Source of the DNA: Agrobacterium larrymoorei
GTDB taxonomy: Bacteria > Pseudomonadota > Alphaproteobacteria > Rhizobiales > Rhizobiaceae
Assembly: GCF_005145045.1 (NCBI RefSeq)
Contig: NZ_CP039693.1
Coordinates: 124,001 to 188,000, forward strand
Length of the DNA: 64,000 bases
Direction: 5' to 3'
Shown: piece by piece, positions 46,219 through 55,762 of the stretch
How positions within the stretch are numbered: the first letter of the stretch is position 1
Layout: the number at the start of each line of letters is the position of its first letter
The notes under the pieces: model-generated
What the model saw: only the letters and a program-made list of their open reading frames with translations
Database searches by the model: none
What the model was told of the DNA's origin: nothing
Position numbers and translations under genes: made by a program

Positions 46219-46833
46219 TTACCCTGGTTGCTTTTTCATGCCCGCCAAAACTGTTCTTACGATCATCGCAGCATCTGGAGCTAAGCGGAAAGGAGCTTTC
46301 CTCAGCGCCCATTCAAGAACGAGACCTCCGACGGTTGCATTCAACATGGCGGCGGCCACAGAGGGCGTCCAAGGCTTAGCCAGACCGGCATCCCGCTCCA
46401 CCGCTTCAAATATGCTTGTAATCCACCCTTCCATTTCCTCAGGGAAGGCGCTTCCATTTGCGGTGTCGTCAGAAGCTTTTGCAAGATCAAGCCTGATCAT
46501 AACCCGTAAGATGCCTTGGTGACGGGGATCCTTTTGTAATCGGCTGAACACGTCAGCAATGACGTCACCTAGCCGATCTAGAGACGCAACGCTTCGCCCC
46601 GCCGACAAGTCGTTAGCAAGCAACCGGAAAGGCTCCTGCGCTTGGTCTCGAAGCGCAAGCAAGAGGCCATGCTTGTTTTTAAAATGCCAGTGCACAGCAC
46701 CTCGCGTCACATCACACTGTGTCGCGATCTCTTCCAAGCTGACAGACTCATATCCCTTCTCAAGAAAGAGGCGCTCCGCTGCTTCAAGAATTTGTCTGCT
46801 GGTCTCAGCTGCTTCTTCTTTTGTGCGCCTCAA
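46219..46833 (-). CDS. TetR/AcrR-family transcriptional regulator
   Basis: The 204-residue protein has an N-terminal TetR HTH (QILEAAERLFLEKGYESVSLEEIATQCDVTRGAVHWHFKNKHGLLLALRDQ, residues about 14-63) and a C-terminal ligand domain of the AcrR/TtgR type (RVMIRLDLAKA). GAVHWHFKNK is the form found in regulators of RND pumps. It lies downstream of the pump genes on the same strand, 126 bases after the transporter stop. It is the likelier repressor of the acrAB-like operon, binding the sites at 51288 and 46155. Confidence 0.93.
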   Translation of the reverse strand: MRRTKEEAAETSRQILEAAERLFLEKGYESVSLEEIATQCDVTRGAVHWHFKNKHGLLLALRDQAQEPFRLLANDLSAGRSVASLDRLGDVIADVFSRLQKDPRHQGILRVMIRLDLAKASDDTANGSAFPEEMEGWITSIFEAVERDAGLAKPWTPSVAAAMLNATVGGLVLEWALRKAPFRLAPDAAMIVRTVLAGMKKQPG

Positions 46834-46924
46834 AACATGTCCTTCCTTGCAAATTCCAAAGAGTCCTACAACTTCATCACGACCTACTGCAACATGTGGA
46901 AAAAGTATCGTATTTTTTGAGGTG

Positions 46925-46949
46925 TAGATCCCCTGTTAAAGGGGATCTA
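46925..46949 (-). terminator. Hairpin after the RND transporter gene
   Basis: TAGATCCCC and GGGGATCTA form a perfect nine-pair stem with loop TGTTAAA, ten bases past the transporter stop on the minus strand. A T run does not follow. It probably ends or limits the pump transcript before the TetR gene. Confidence 0.55.
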
Positions 46950-46958
46950 TATTCTCGA

Positions 46959-49900
46959 TCAGGCCTCTTTTTTTCGGCGTGTGAAGACCGCTGAAACGAT
47001 GATGAAAAAGATAGGCACGAAGATGATCGCAAGGACTGTGCCTGTCGCGGTACCGAAGAATGTAGCATAGCCGATTGCCTGTCTTGCGCCCGCTCCTGCG
47101 CCTGATGAAAGCATCAAAGGAACCACTCCAAGGCCGAAAGCTAGCGACGTCATCAATATCGGTCTGAAGCGCAGTTTGGCTGCTTCACACACTGCCTCAA
47201 AAGCAGTCTCACCCAAGTTCAACATACGCTCTCTTGCGAACTCGACAATCATAATTCCGTTTTTACCCGTCAGCCCCACTACCGTCAGAAGGCCAACCTG
47301 GAAATACACTCCATTGGATTGCCCTCCGATCCAGGCTCCCAAAATTGCGCCGAGCACGCCTACGGGCATGGCGAGCAAGACCGCGATCGGAATGTTCCAG
47401 CTTTCGTAGAGAGCGGCTAGGCAAAGGAACATCGTTGCGAGCGCCAATGCATAGAGTGGCAATGCGCCTGCACCTGCGTCCTTTTCCTCTAGAGACATCC
47501 CTGTCCACTGAAGACTGAAACCTGGCGGTAGTTGAGTTGCCAGCTGCTCCATCTCGGCCAAGGCCTCCCCAGAAGAATAACCCGGCGCGGAAGAACCTTC
47601 GATCTCCATGGCAGGAAGCGCATCGTATCGGCTAACTTGCTGAGGACCGTAGATCCAGTTTTGGCTGGCTACTGTTGCAAGATCTACAAATTCGCCATTC
47701 GAGTTTGGAATTCGCCACTTCGCCAAATCGTCTGGGTTTGTTCTAGCATCTGGTTCGCCCTGGACATACACTCTCTTCATTCTTCCTTCATAGAGGAAGT
47801 CGTTCACGTAAGAGCTCGACCAAACAGTGGTGAGGAATGCCCCTACATCCGACGCGCTCAGACCAACGGCGCCTGCTTTTCCCCAATCGATGTTGAGCTC
47901 GAACTGAGAGGCGTCCTCTACCCCACTTGGTCTCACGGCCATGAGCTTTGGATTTTGCGCAGCAAGGCCGAGCAGCATGTTTCTAGCTTCAAGCAACTGC
48001 TCATGAGTTTGGCCAGAACGCGCTTGAAGGAAGGCGGTGAAGCCATTGGAGTTGCCAAGTTCGGTCACTGCCGGAGGCACCAGGGGAATGACAAATGCTT
48101 CTTTTATTCCGCCCATCAGTGGGCCGAAGGCGCGTGATGCGATTGCTTGGGCAGAATTTTCCCTGCCTTTCCTTTCATTCCAGTCTTTCAGCTTTACGAA
48201 CATCATCGCCATATTCTGACCCTGCCCAGCGAACGAGAAACCGCGCACTGAAAAGACGGAGTCAACGTTGGCCGCCTCTGCCCCCCTATAATAGTTTTCC
48301 ACCTTTCGCATGACGCCTTCTGTCGTTTCTGCGGTTGCGCCAGGAGGCGCTTGGATTATCGTCATCAATGTCCCTTGATCTTCATCGGGCAAGAACGAAG
48401 TTGGTGTCCGTTGGAAAAGTACAACCATCGCCGCGACAAGTAGAAGATAGATCACGAACATTCGAACCGGCCGCTTTGCGGAAACCCTGACGATGGTTCC
48501 ATACCGGTTTGTCAGCGAGGAAAAATGCTTTTCGAACCACGACGAAAATTTCGATCCAAGATTTGCCTTGGCATTGGGATCGTGTGATTTCAGCAAGGTG
48601 GCGCATAGCGCGGGTGTAAAAATGAGCGCCACCAGGACCGAGAGTGCCATGGCAGAAACGATAGTGACAGAGAATTGCTTGTACATTTCGCCGGTCGCAC
48701 CACCGAAGAACGCCATTGGCACGAAGACCGCAGAAACAACCATCGCGATACCCACGAGCGCGCCTTGAATTTCTCCCATAGACTTCTTTGTCGCTGCAAC
48801 TGGATCGAGATGTTCATCCCTCATGATCCGCTCAACGTTTTCAACCACGACAATCGCATCGTCAACAAGCAGACCGATGGCGAGAACCATCGCCAGCATT
48901 GTGAGCGTGTTTATTGAAAATCCCAGAGCTGCCATTATTCCAAACGTCCCCAGAAGAACTACTGGTACAGCAAGGGTAGGGATGAGGGTGGCGCGGAAGT
49001 TATGTAAGAAGATGAACATAACAAGGACGACGAGGACGATTGCTTCAATGAGGGTATGAATTACGGCCTCGATCGATAGTGAAACGAATGGTGTGGTGTC
49101 GTAGGGTATGACGTAGCTCACCCCCGCAGGAAAAAACTGCGACAGGTCTTCTACCTTCGATTTCACCAATTCCGCTGTTTCGAGTGCGTTAGCTCCGGAG
49201 GCCAACTGAATTGCCATACCCGTGGCCGGTCGACTATTGTGAAAGCTCGACACCTCGTAGTTTTCGGTACCAAGCTCAGTTCGCGCAACGTCTCTCAACA
49301 GCACGAGCCCGCCATCGGTATCCGCGCGTAGGACAATCCTATCGAAATCTTCGGGCGTCCGCAGGAGCGACTGCGCGGTAACGGTCGCATTCAGCTTTTG
49401 GCCATGTGGTGCTGGCATGGCTCCGAACGAACCTGCTGAAATTTGGGCATTTTGCGCGCTGATAGCGGTCGTAACGTCATTTGGAGACAGGCCGTAGTAT
49501 TTAAGTTTCTGGGGGTTGAGCCAAATTCGCATAGCGTACTCGGATCCGAATACCTCGACCTTACCAACACCTTTGAGCCTCGATACTGGTTCCACCATAT
49601 ACGAGTTGAGATAGTCTGATAAATCGATCGCAGTTCGAGCCCCATCGTCAGAGATGAGGGCAACAACCATCATAAAGCCAGTGGTTGATTTTTCTACCGT
49701 CACGCCCTGTCTTGTGACCTCAGCGGGAAGGCTTGCTTCGGCTTGGCTTAGTTTGTTCTGTACTTGCACCTGCGCGATGTCTGGATCGGTCCCTAAATTG
49801 AACGTCAGGGTAATTGTCGCTCGGCCTGTCGAAGTGGTTGAAGAGTCAATGTATCGCAAACCATCGAGGCCGGTCATCTCCTTCTCAATGATCTGGACCA

Positions 49901-50081
49901 CCGTGTCTGAGACGGTCTCTGCTGACGCTCCAGGGTAGTTTGCGCCAATGACGACCGAGGGGCCTGCGATTGAAGGATATTGCGATATTGGGAGCCTCAA
50001 GATCGAGAGGATGCCGAGACCCATTATAATGATGGCGATGACCCAAGCGAAAATAGGCCTTTCAATGAAGTAGCGTGCCAT
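46959..50081 (-). CDS. RND multidrug efflux transporter, inner-membrane pump (AcrB/MexB type, HAE1)
   Basis: The 1040-residue protein is full length for the family. It starts MARYFIERPIFAWVIAIIIMGLG (TM1), has two large periplasmic loops after TM1 and TM7, and carries the proton-relay pair in GLLVDDAIVVVENVERIM (TM4, about residues 405-408) and the LPDEDQGTL motif starting the second half. GKNGIMIVEFARE and the last helices are intact. It exports drugs or plant compounds using the proton gradient, with the adaptor encoded immediately upstream. No outer-membrane channel gene is present, so it must borrow a TolC-like one. Confidence 0.97.
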   Translation of the reverse strand: MARYFIERPIFAWVIAIIIMGLGILSILRLPISQYPSIAGPSVVIGANYPGASAETVSDTVVQIIEKEMTGLDGLRYIDSSTTSTGRATITLTFNLGTDPDIAQVQVQNKLSQAEASLPAEVTRQGVTVEKSTTGFMMVVALISDDGARTAIDLSDYLNSYMVEPVSRLKGVGKVEVFGSEYAMRIWLNPQKLKYYGLSPNDVTTAISAQNAQISAGSFGAMPAPHGQKLNATVTAQSLLRTPEDFDRIVLRADTDGGLVLLRDVARTELGTENYEVSSFHNSRPATGMAIQLASGANALETAELVKSKVEDLSQFFPAGVSYVIPYDTTPFVSLSIEAVIHTLIEAIVLVVLVMFIFLHNFRATLIPTLAVPVVLLGTFGIMAALGFSINTLTMLAMVLAIGLLVDDAIVVVENVERIMRDEHLDPVAATKKSMGEIQGALVGIAMVVSAVFVPMAFFGGATGEMYKQFSVTIVSAMALSVLVALIFTPALCATLLKSHDPNAKANLGSKFSSWFEKHFSSLTNRYGTIVRVSAKRPVRMFVIYLLLVAAMVVLFQRTPTSFLPDEDQGTLMTIIQAPPGATAETTEGVMRKVENYYRGAEAANVDSVFSVRGFSFAGQGQNMAMMFVKLKDWNERKGRENSAQAIASRAFGPLMGGIKEAFVIPLVPPAVTELGNSNGFTAFLQARSGQTHEQLLEARNMLLGLAAQNPKLMAVRPSGVEDASQFELNIDWGKAGAVGLSASDVGAFLTTVWSSSYVNDFLYEGRMKRVYVQGEPDARTNPDDLAKWRIPNSNGEFVDLATVASQNWIYGPQQVSRYDALPAMEIEGSSAPGYSSGEALAEMEQLATQLPPGFSLQWTGMSLEEKDAGAGALPLYALALATMFLCLAALYESWNIPIAVLLAMPVGVLGAILGAWIGGQSNGVYFQVGLLTVVGLTGKNGIMIVEFARERMLNLGETAFEAVCEAAKLRFRPILMTSLAFGLGVVPLMLSSGAGAGARQAIGYATFFGTATGTVLAIIFVPIFFIIVSAVFTRRKKEA

Positions 50082-50083
50082 GA

Positions 50084-51226
50084 TCAGTTGCTCCCGACTT
50101 GCTTTGGGGGTTCAATTGAGGGCTGCTGCTCAATTTGCACGGCGACGCCAGGTTTGGCTTTCTGGAAACCCGATGTGACGACTGCTTCTCCTGCCTTCAA
50201 TCCACTTTCCGTGACCCACTGATTGCCATCAGCGGCGACAATCTTAACTGGACGGACTACGATTTTTCCGTTTTCAACGACCCAGACCGATGCCTCACCC
50301 TTCGCGTTGCGCATCACAGCGGACTGTGGCACGAGAATAGCTCCGCGCGTTGTGGCCTGCGGGAGTTCGACTTCGACGTAAAGCCCTGGCAAAAGCCGGT
50401 CCTCTGGATTGTTAAAAGCGATCCTGAGCGTGACCATTCCCGTGGTTGGTTCTACCCGAGGTTCTGCAGCTCTAAGATCGCCCTTGAGCGGGTAGGGCGT
50501 GCCATTTGGTAGGATCATCGTTGCGATTGCGGAGGCTCTGGCGTCGCCAGAGCTTTTATCTGCGTTCCATCGCAAAAGGTCGTTGATCGACTGCGTGACA
50601 TCAACGTAGATTGTGTCGAGTGCTCGAACGGTTGTCAGAGGCGACGTCTGTTGTGCAGCAACGAGAGCTCCGGGAGTTGTGTCCGAGAAACCGATGACGC
50701 CTGAAATTGGAGCTCTTATGGTTGTTCGTGCTAGGTCGATTTCGGCTGTCCGCAGTTGAGCTTGAGCTACCTGCAGCGCTGCCTGCGCCTTTTCCCGTTC
50801 AGCTATTTTCGTATCGCGAGTTGATGCTGAGCTCACATTGTTCGCAAATGTTTCCTCGGCGCGCCGCGCATCAATTACGGCAAAATCGTAGCTTGCCTGA
50901 GCTTGGGCAACATTTGCTTTAGCGGATTCAACAGCGGCAACATAAGTTTCGTCGTCGATCTTGTAGAGTATCTGCCCGGCTTCAACCTTGCCGCCTTCCT
51001 CGAACAGTCTCTCGCGGATGATACCTGACACTTGGGGCCGAATCTCAGATGTTGTGGAGGGTTTGATCCGACCAGGCAGCCTGGCGGTAAGGGTGAAGTC
51101 TTGCTTTTGTACGTGCGTCACTGCAACTTGTGGAGGGGGCTGGTCTTGCGCATAAACTGCAGCAAAGAGAAGCGGATAAGCTAGCGACGTAGCTGTCAAG
51201 GTTCTCGTAAATCTGTCTCTTCTCAT
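50084..51226 (-). CDS. RND efflux periplasmic adaptor (membrane fusion protein, AcrA type)
   Basis: The 380-residue protein starts at ATG 51226 with AAGGT upstream; the frame runs back to 51337 through the operator and is not translated there. The signal sequence (TATSLAYPLLFAAVYA-QD) lacks a lipobox Cys, so the mature protein is probably soluble or held by its N-terminus. Lipoyl half-motifs surround a coiled-coil hairpin (AESAKANVAQAQASYDFAVIDARRAEETF...), followed by beta-barrel and membrane-proximal domains. It connects the pump to the outer-membrane channel. Its stop is two bases before the pump start. Confidence 0.95.
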   Translation of the reverse strand: MRRDRFTRTLTATSLAYPLLFAAVYAQDQPPPQVAVTHVQKQDFTLTARLPGRIKPSTTSEIRPQVSGIIRERLFEEGGKVEAGQILYKIDDETYVAAVESAKANVAQAQASYDFAVIDARRAEETFANNVSSASTRDTKIAEREKAQAALQVAQAQLRTAEIDLARTTIRAPISGVIGFSDTTPGALVAAQQTSPLTTVRALDTIYVDVTQSINDLLRWNADKSSGDARASAIATMILPNGTPYPLKGDLRAAEPRVEPTTGMVTLRIAFNNPEDRLLPGLYVEVELPQATTRGAILVPQSAVMRNAKGEASVWVVENGKIVVRPVKIVAADGNQWVTESGLKAGEAVVTSGFQKAKPGVAVQIEQQPSIEPPKQVGSN

Positions 51227-51287
51227 AGTCTTGTGACCTTCTGTCTCTCGGGCCGAGGGGGAAACCGGTTGGTGGGCCGATATGTAC

Positions 51288-51310
51288 TTTACATACATAC
51301 GGAATGTAAA
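51288..51310. promoter_or_regulatory. TetR-type operator in the divergent promoter of the RND pump
   Basis: TTTACAT (51288-51294) and ATGTAAA (51304-51310) are perfect inverted arms with a nine-base centre; a nested TACAT-ACGGA-ATGTA is also symmetric. The core TTTACATACATAC..AATGT matches the site at 46155. It lies 62 bases before the adaptor start and 58 before the divergent TetR start, placed to repress both. Confidence 0.68.
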
Positions 51311-51367
51311 TATACAAATTTGCGTATCTATCGACACGGTTCGGCCGTCTGGTCAGTGAGGAGAGAC

Positions 51368-51964
51368 ATGGTTAGGCGAAAGCGCGGCGACAAAAGCACG
51401 CTTGAGGGTGAGCTCTATGAGACGATCCTAATGAAGAGCTCCTACGGTTTCGGTCTTCACGGATTTGATGGGACGACAATGTCAAAACTCTCGTGCGAGG
51501 CGGGTGTCAGTAAAGGTAGCCTCTACAATCTCTTTCAAAACAAAAGAACGCTGTTCCATCAATGCTTCCTCTATAGAATTAAGATCGAGAATGACGAGAT
51601 ATTTTCGGCATCTAAATCCACGTCGGCTCCGTGGAGCCTCGAGACTTGTCTTCGGCTTCATCTTCGTCTTTTCTCGGAAAAAGGTTCATCCTTCGATCTC
51701 CTACAGGTGTCAGGTTCGCTCCCTGCCTGTGCGTTTGAACAGACATTTTATGAAGATCGTCTGTTGCCCGCGGTTGAACACTGTAGATCATTGTTGGACT
51801 CTTTTGACGGAGCGGCTGACAGCATTAAAAGTACGGAAGCTGTTTCGACCACTCTCATATTGTCGACCTTAGGACTTTGCCTGTGGAGCAAGGTCACAGG
51901 ATCAGGACAGTTTGTCGACTTCCCAAACTCGGTCCTTTCGGCAACAGGGTGCGGATCCAATTGA
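51368..51964 (+). CDS. TetR-family transcriptional regulator, divergent from the RND operon
   Basis: The 198-residue protein starts at ATG 51368 with GAGGAGAG upstream. The frame extends back to 51233 across the operator but that part is unlikely to be translated. HTH: YGFGLHGFDGTTMSKLSCEAGVSKGSLYNLFQNKRTLFHQCF (about residues 24-65), with SKGSLYNLF as recognition helix. The C-terminal domain is not of an obvious ligand class. The downstream MFS exporter starts 56 bases later on the same strand and may be co-transcribed. Confidence 0.88.
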   Translation: MVRRKRGDKSTLEGELYETILMKSSYGFGLHGFDGTTMSKLSCEAGVSKGSLYNLFQNKRTLFHQCFLYRIKIENDEIFSASKSTSAPWSLETCLRLHLRLFSEKGSSFDLLQVSGSLPACAFEQTFYEDRLLPAVEHCRSLLDSFDGAADSIKSTEAVSTTLILSTLGLCLWSKVTGSGQFVDFPNSVLSATGCGSN

Positions 51965-52020
51965 AGCTGAACTCGAAAATCATACCGGCGACATACTCCC
52001 ATTAGAAGAAGAGACACGAG

Positions 52021-53226
52021 ATGAGTAATTTCTCTAGGCGCCGTCTTGCGCCAATACTGGGCCTGCTTGGTGCCTTAGGGCCTCTTTCAATCGACATGTA
52101 TCTGCCTGGAATGCCGCAAATTGCTTACGGCTTCAGCGTGGACGAAAGTAAGGTCCAGCTTAGCCTCATGAGCTTCTTCGGTGGATTGATGATCGGGCAA
52201 CTAGTGTTTGGCCCGCTTTCTGACGCGTTGGGCAGGAAACCCATGCTTCTTGCGGGCCTATTTGCTTTCGTCGCATCATCTGTAGGATGTGTAATGGCGG
52301 ACTCGTCGGTCGCGTTCTGCATATGGCGATTTCTGCAGGGTTTGGGAGGATCTGTGGGTTTTGTTGTTGGCTTGGCGATTGTTCGAGACCTTCACAGTGG
52401 CCGTGCAGCCGCTAGCCTAATATCCCTGGTAATGGTCGTCCAGGGGGTGGCCCCAATTGTTGCCCCAATGATCGGAAGCACAATTATCGCTTATGCGCCT
52501 TGGCAAATGATATTCGTATCGCTCGCAATTTTTGGGGCGGGCTGCATATTTTTAGTCTGTGTCGCGTTGCCTGAAACAAGGGACGCGACTTATAGGACAT
52601 GTATCCAACCCTTAGACGTTATTCGCCTTTACCAGAGCGTGATTTTGGACAGAAAATTTCTGCCCTACGCTAGCGTCTTAGCATTGGCAATGGCAGGCTT
52701 CTTCGCTTATCTAGCGGGATCGTCGTTTGTCTTTATATCGGTACATGGGCTTTCTCCGACTATCTACAGCGCCCTTTTCGCAATAAATGCATTCGGATTG
52801 GTGGTTGGCGCGCAAATCGGACCTCGGTTGATGACGCGATTTACTCCAGAACGAATTATTATGGTAGCTCTCGCGGTCTATGGTTTTATTGCGGTTGCCA
52901 TCCTGAGCTACGAGTTGCTGCACGGTGCAGGCACAGCGTCGATCGCTAGTTCGCTGTTTATAATCACTTTCTCTGTGGCGCTCGTTATGCCTCTGGCAAG
53001 TGCTTTAGCCCTAGAGCCGTTTGGCGCTGTTTCTGGGGCTGCTTCAGCGCTGATGGGTGGGATGAACTTCGCGGCTGGAACTGTTGCCACACTATTTGTC
53101 GCAGCATTTGCAGACGGTACGGCAAAACCGATGCTCATCACAATAGCTTTCTTTGCGCTATCCGCGACTGGCGTAGCAGCTATGTTTTTTCCGAGAAAAA
53201 GCCTACTACGCGCGAGCCTGAAATGA
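52021..53226 (+). CDS. MFS multidrug exporter, Bcr/CflA family
   Basis: The 401-residue protein has 12 membrane helices. The N-terminus LGALGPLSIDMYLPGMPQIA is the Bcr/CflA signature. The motif A loop reads GPLSDALGRKPMLLAG (about residues 66-81), and motif C-like SVGFVVGLAIVRDLHSGRAAASLISLVMVVQGVAPIVAPMIG follows. It would export bicyclomycin- or chloramphenicol-like compounds by proton antiport. Together with the RND pump and two TetR genes it forms an efflux island. An AGAAGAAGAG stretch precedes the ATG. Confidence 0.94.
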   Translation: MSNFSRRRLAPILGLLGALGPLSIDMYLPGMPQIAYGFSVDESKVQLSLMSFFGGLMIGQLVFGPLSDALGRKPMLLAGLFAFVASSVGCVMADSSVAFCIWRFLQGLGGSVGFVVGLAIVRDLHSGRAAASLISLVMVVQGVAPIVAPMIGSTIIAYAPWQMIFVSLAIFGAGCIFLVCVALPETRDATYRTCIQPLDVIRLYQSVILDRKFLPYASVLALAMAGFFAYLAGSSFVFISVHGLSPTIYSALFAINAFGLVVGAQIGPRLMTRFTPERIIMVALAVYGFIAVAILSYELLHGAGTASIASSLFIITFSVALVMPLASALALEPFGAVSGAASALMGGMNFAAGTVATLFVAAFADGTAKPMLITIAFFALSATGVAAMFFPRKSLLRASLK

Positions 53227-53409
53227 TTTCAACATAAACTCGTGTTGGTGAAACAAAATCGGATCTAATCAACCATCAGATTTGCATTCAGGGCGTGTGG
53301 CTGCCATCCTACATGTGGTGACTGCCGCGCGCAATTTCATATCTCGGAATGCTGATAAGGGTTCCATAATTATGGTTATGCGATTTCGTTATGTAATGGC
53401 TATTTAGTA

Positions 53410-55128
53410 ATGCGACACTTGGGCCAGATAGAAATGCGACACTCTCCTCGCACGACTCTGGTCTATGTTAACGTTGGGAGCAAGGATGCGACGATGTTCA
53501 GCCTGACTTCGCTCAGGAGCGTTCGGAGTTGCCATGTCCTTTTTGATCACCATGTCGCAGAAAGAATTGCATCGCCTCGAAGTCATCCAGAAGATTCATG
53601 ATCGGCGCCTGAGTGTCGTCCAGGCCGCCGGCGTGCTCTGCATCAGCCGAAGCCAAATGCATCGGCTGTTAAATGCATATGAGACCGATGGCATGCCCGG
53701 TCTCATCTCTAAGAAACGTCAACAACCAAGCAACCGGCGTCACAGCGAGGATCTTCGCAACGCCGTTCCCGATCTGGTCAGAGAACGGTATGCCGATTTC
53801 GGTCCAACCTTGGCTCGTGAGAAGCTGATTGAGCGGCACCAACTGGCGATCGGCAAGGAGACGCTGCGCCAATGGATGACCGAGGCAGGCATCTGGATAT
53901 CTCGGAGAGAACGCAAGAAACGTGTCTTTCAACCCCGAGGCCGGCGCGATTGCTTTGGCGAGCTGGTGCAGATCGATGGATCGCATCACTGGTGGTTCGA
54001 GAACCGAGGGCCAAAATGCGCCCTTCTCGTCTACATCGATGACGCCACCGGCAATCTGCTGCATCTGCGTTTTGCCGGATCTGAGAACACTTTCGATTAT
54101 CTGCATGCGACAAAAGCCTATTTGCAGCAATGGGGTAAGCCGCTTGCATTCTACAGTGACAAGCATGGCGTGTTTCGCTCTACGCACGCTTCTCAGAAGG
54201 ATCGAACCAGTGGCCTGACACAGTTCGGACGCGCGCTTTATGAGCTGAACATCGATATCATCTGCGCCAATACCCCGCAGGCAAAGGGTCGAGTTGAACG
54301 TGCGAACCAGACCCTGCAGGATCGATTGGTCAAGGAATTACGGCTTCGCGGTATCGACACGATAGAAGCTGCTAACCACTACGTTCCGGAATTCATTGCT
54401 GATTTCAACACTCGTTTCGGCAAGCCACCCCGCAATCCGAAAGACATGCATCGTACCCTCGCCGCCCATGAGAACCTTGATGGCGCCATGTGCCGTAAGG
54501 AAGTCCGCACGCTGTCCCAGTCACTGACGCTACGCTATGACAAGGTGATATTTATTCTCGACCCGACGGAACGGGCAACGTCGCTCGCCGGTCAAAAAGT
54601 CATCGTATGCGATTATCCGGATGGTCGCCTGGAGATCATGCATGAGAGTTTCATGCTGCCCTACAAAACATTCGATACTTTGCGGTCGGTTCATCGGTCG
54701 CCTGTGGTTGAGAACAAGCGGCTGGACGACATGCTGTCACTGGTTGCCCAGATTCAGGAAGGCCGCGATCTACAGCGGAGCAAACATGGTCCGCGCCGAA
54801 CCGGACAGGTCAACAGTATATTCGAGATCCCTGACGGCAGCCAGAGCAACGGGTATCAGAAACGTGGACGCAAACCGGGTCGGCGGACGGATTTCATGAA
54901 CGATCCGCAGGTGATTGCGAAACGGCAAAGGGCACTTGCTCGAATGGAGGCGGCCGAATAGAGGCCGCTTTTGGTGCAAAGCCGCGTTGTCGGTTGAGGA
55001 AGCTAAAGCCGAAGAGGGTGCTCCATCACCCGCCCCCTCCCTACCCTTGCAACCCGGCCCCGCCGGTCCGGTCGGGGGCTGATCGTCAGCGCCAGTGTCG
55101 CATTTCTAACGGGCCAGCGGCGTCGCAT
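53410..55128 (+). mobile_element. ISNCY-type insertion sequence, apparently complete
   Basis: The element is bounded by imperfect inverted repeats. The left end reads ATGCGACACTTGGGCC and has a second copy of the motif, GAAATGCGACACT, at about 53430-53442. The right end, reverse-complemented, reads ATGCGACGCCGCTGGCCC with GAAATGCGACACT about 20 bases inside. A single transposase gene fills most of the 1.7 kb. No clean target duplication was found at the flanks (TATTTAGTA before, CTTTAATTA after), so the exact ends are within a few bases. Confidence 0.85.
53534..54961 (+). CDS. ISNCY-family transposase (DDE, integrase core)
   Basis: The frame gives 475 residues from ATG 53534; the ATG at 53552 (MSQKELHRLEVI) is an equally good and perhaps truer start. 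The N-terminal HTH (LSVVQAAGVLCISRSQMHRLLNAYETDGMPGLISKKR) is followed by an integrase core with VQIDGSHHWWFE (first Asp), LAFYSDKHGVFR (second Asp) and NTPQAKGRVERANQTLQDRLVKELR (catalytic Glu). The C-terminal part is basic (KRGRKPGRRTDF). No stops or frameshifts interrupt it, so the element may still be active. Confidence 0.95.
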   Translation: MSFLITMSQKELHRLEVIQKIHDRRLSVVQAAGVLCISRSQMHRLLNAYETDGMPGLISKKRQQPSNRRHSEDLRNAVPDLVRERYADFGPTLAREKLIERHQLAIGKETLRQWMTEAGIWISRRERKKRVFQPRGRRDCFGELVQIDGSHHWWFENRGPKCALLVYIDDATGNLLHLRFAGSENTFDYLHATKAYLQQWGKPLAFYSDKHGVFRSTHASQKDRTSGLTQFGRALYELNIDIICANTPQAKGRVERANQTLQDRLVKELRLRGIDTIEAANHYVPEFIADFNTRFGKPPRNPKDMHRTLAAHENLDGAMCRKEVRTLSQSLTLRYDKVIFILDPTERATSLAGQKVIVCDYPDGRLEIMHESFMLPYKTFDTLRSVHRSPVVENKRLDDMLSLVAQIQEGRDLQRSKHGPRRTGQVNSIFEIPDGSQSNGYQKRGRKPGRRTDFMNDPQVIAKRQRALARMEAAE

Positions 55129-55479
55129 CTTTAATTAGCTTTGACACGTTATGCGCTCGGTTTCAACTCTATTAAGGGTTGTAATCCCTGCTTTGATTAA
55201 AAGTAATTGTCTCGCCCACAACTTGGAGTGTGAGTGCACTGGAAAAATGCTCACGTGACACCAACAATGTACCCGTCGCGCCCAGCGAGATTGTAACATT
55301 CTGTCTGGACCGCCTGCGGCGCACAGGCACTTCGGCAACAGAGGAAGCGCGAGTATGCGGAAGAAATATAGCTTTTGTTGCGTCCTGATTTCGAACCTGA
55401 AGTCGCTTGCTCGAGACGGTCGCTGTGTCCGAGATCTTGGCCTGCACGCACCGTTAACTTGCGAAATTTGGTATTGCAG
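55129..55479. other. Gap between the insertion sequence and the LuxR-type genes
   Basis: The 351 bases hold no convincing gene. There is a GTGAG...CTCAC inverted repeat near 55231-55254. The minus-strand frames here are short and have no family features. The stretch may be the promoter region of the small LuxR-HTH gene. Confidence 0.35.
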
Positions 55480-55671
55480 ATGGTAATCTGTTCAGATCAA
55501 TGGCTGGTTCTACGCTGGTTGTCAGAAGGTCGAACCGTTCTTGAGATAGCTGAAATTGAAGGCTTGTCATACGTGGCTGTGCTGGCACGGATCGAGGCCA
55601 TTTTCACATCTCTTGGTGTCGCCGCCGTGGATAAGGCCCTTGCCGTGGCACGTGGAACCAGTGTCGTTTAA
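55480..55671 (+). CDS. Small free-standing LuxR-type HTH protein
   Basis: From ATG 55480 the product has 63 residues (the frame is open from 55375 but the upstream part looks non-coding). It aligns by eye with the C-terminal GerE/LuxR DNA-binding domain: LVLRWLSEGRTVLEIAEIEGLSYVAVLARIEAIFTSLGVAAVDKALAVA, with the VLRW-EG-T-EIA pattern and the terminal helix. No sensor domain is present. It may be a remnant of a larger regulator or a functional single-domain protein. No strong ribosome site is visible. Confidence 0.6.
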   Translation: MVICSDQWLVLRWLSEGRTVLEIAEIEGLSYVAVLARIEAIFTSLGVAAVDKALAVARGTSVV

Positions 55672-55762
55672 ACGTTTTTGCATCCGCCCAATTGCCGGTC
55701 CACTCCAATGCAATGATGGTTGCTGGAGGTCAACAAGTGGCATCATACCCAATGCCTTGTAG

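Noticed and set aside
53669..54187. A 172-codon minus-strand frame inside the insertion sequence
   Set aside because: It is antisense to the transposase core with its intact DDE motifs.
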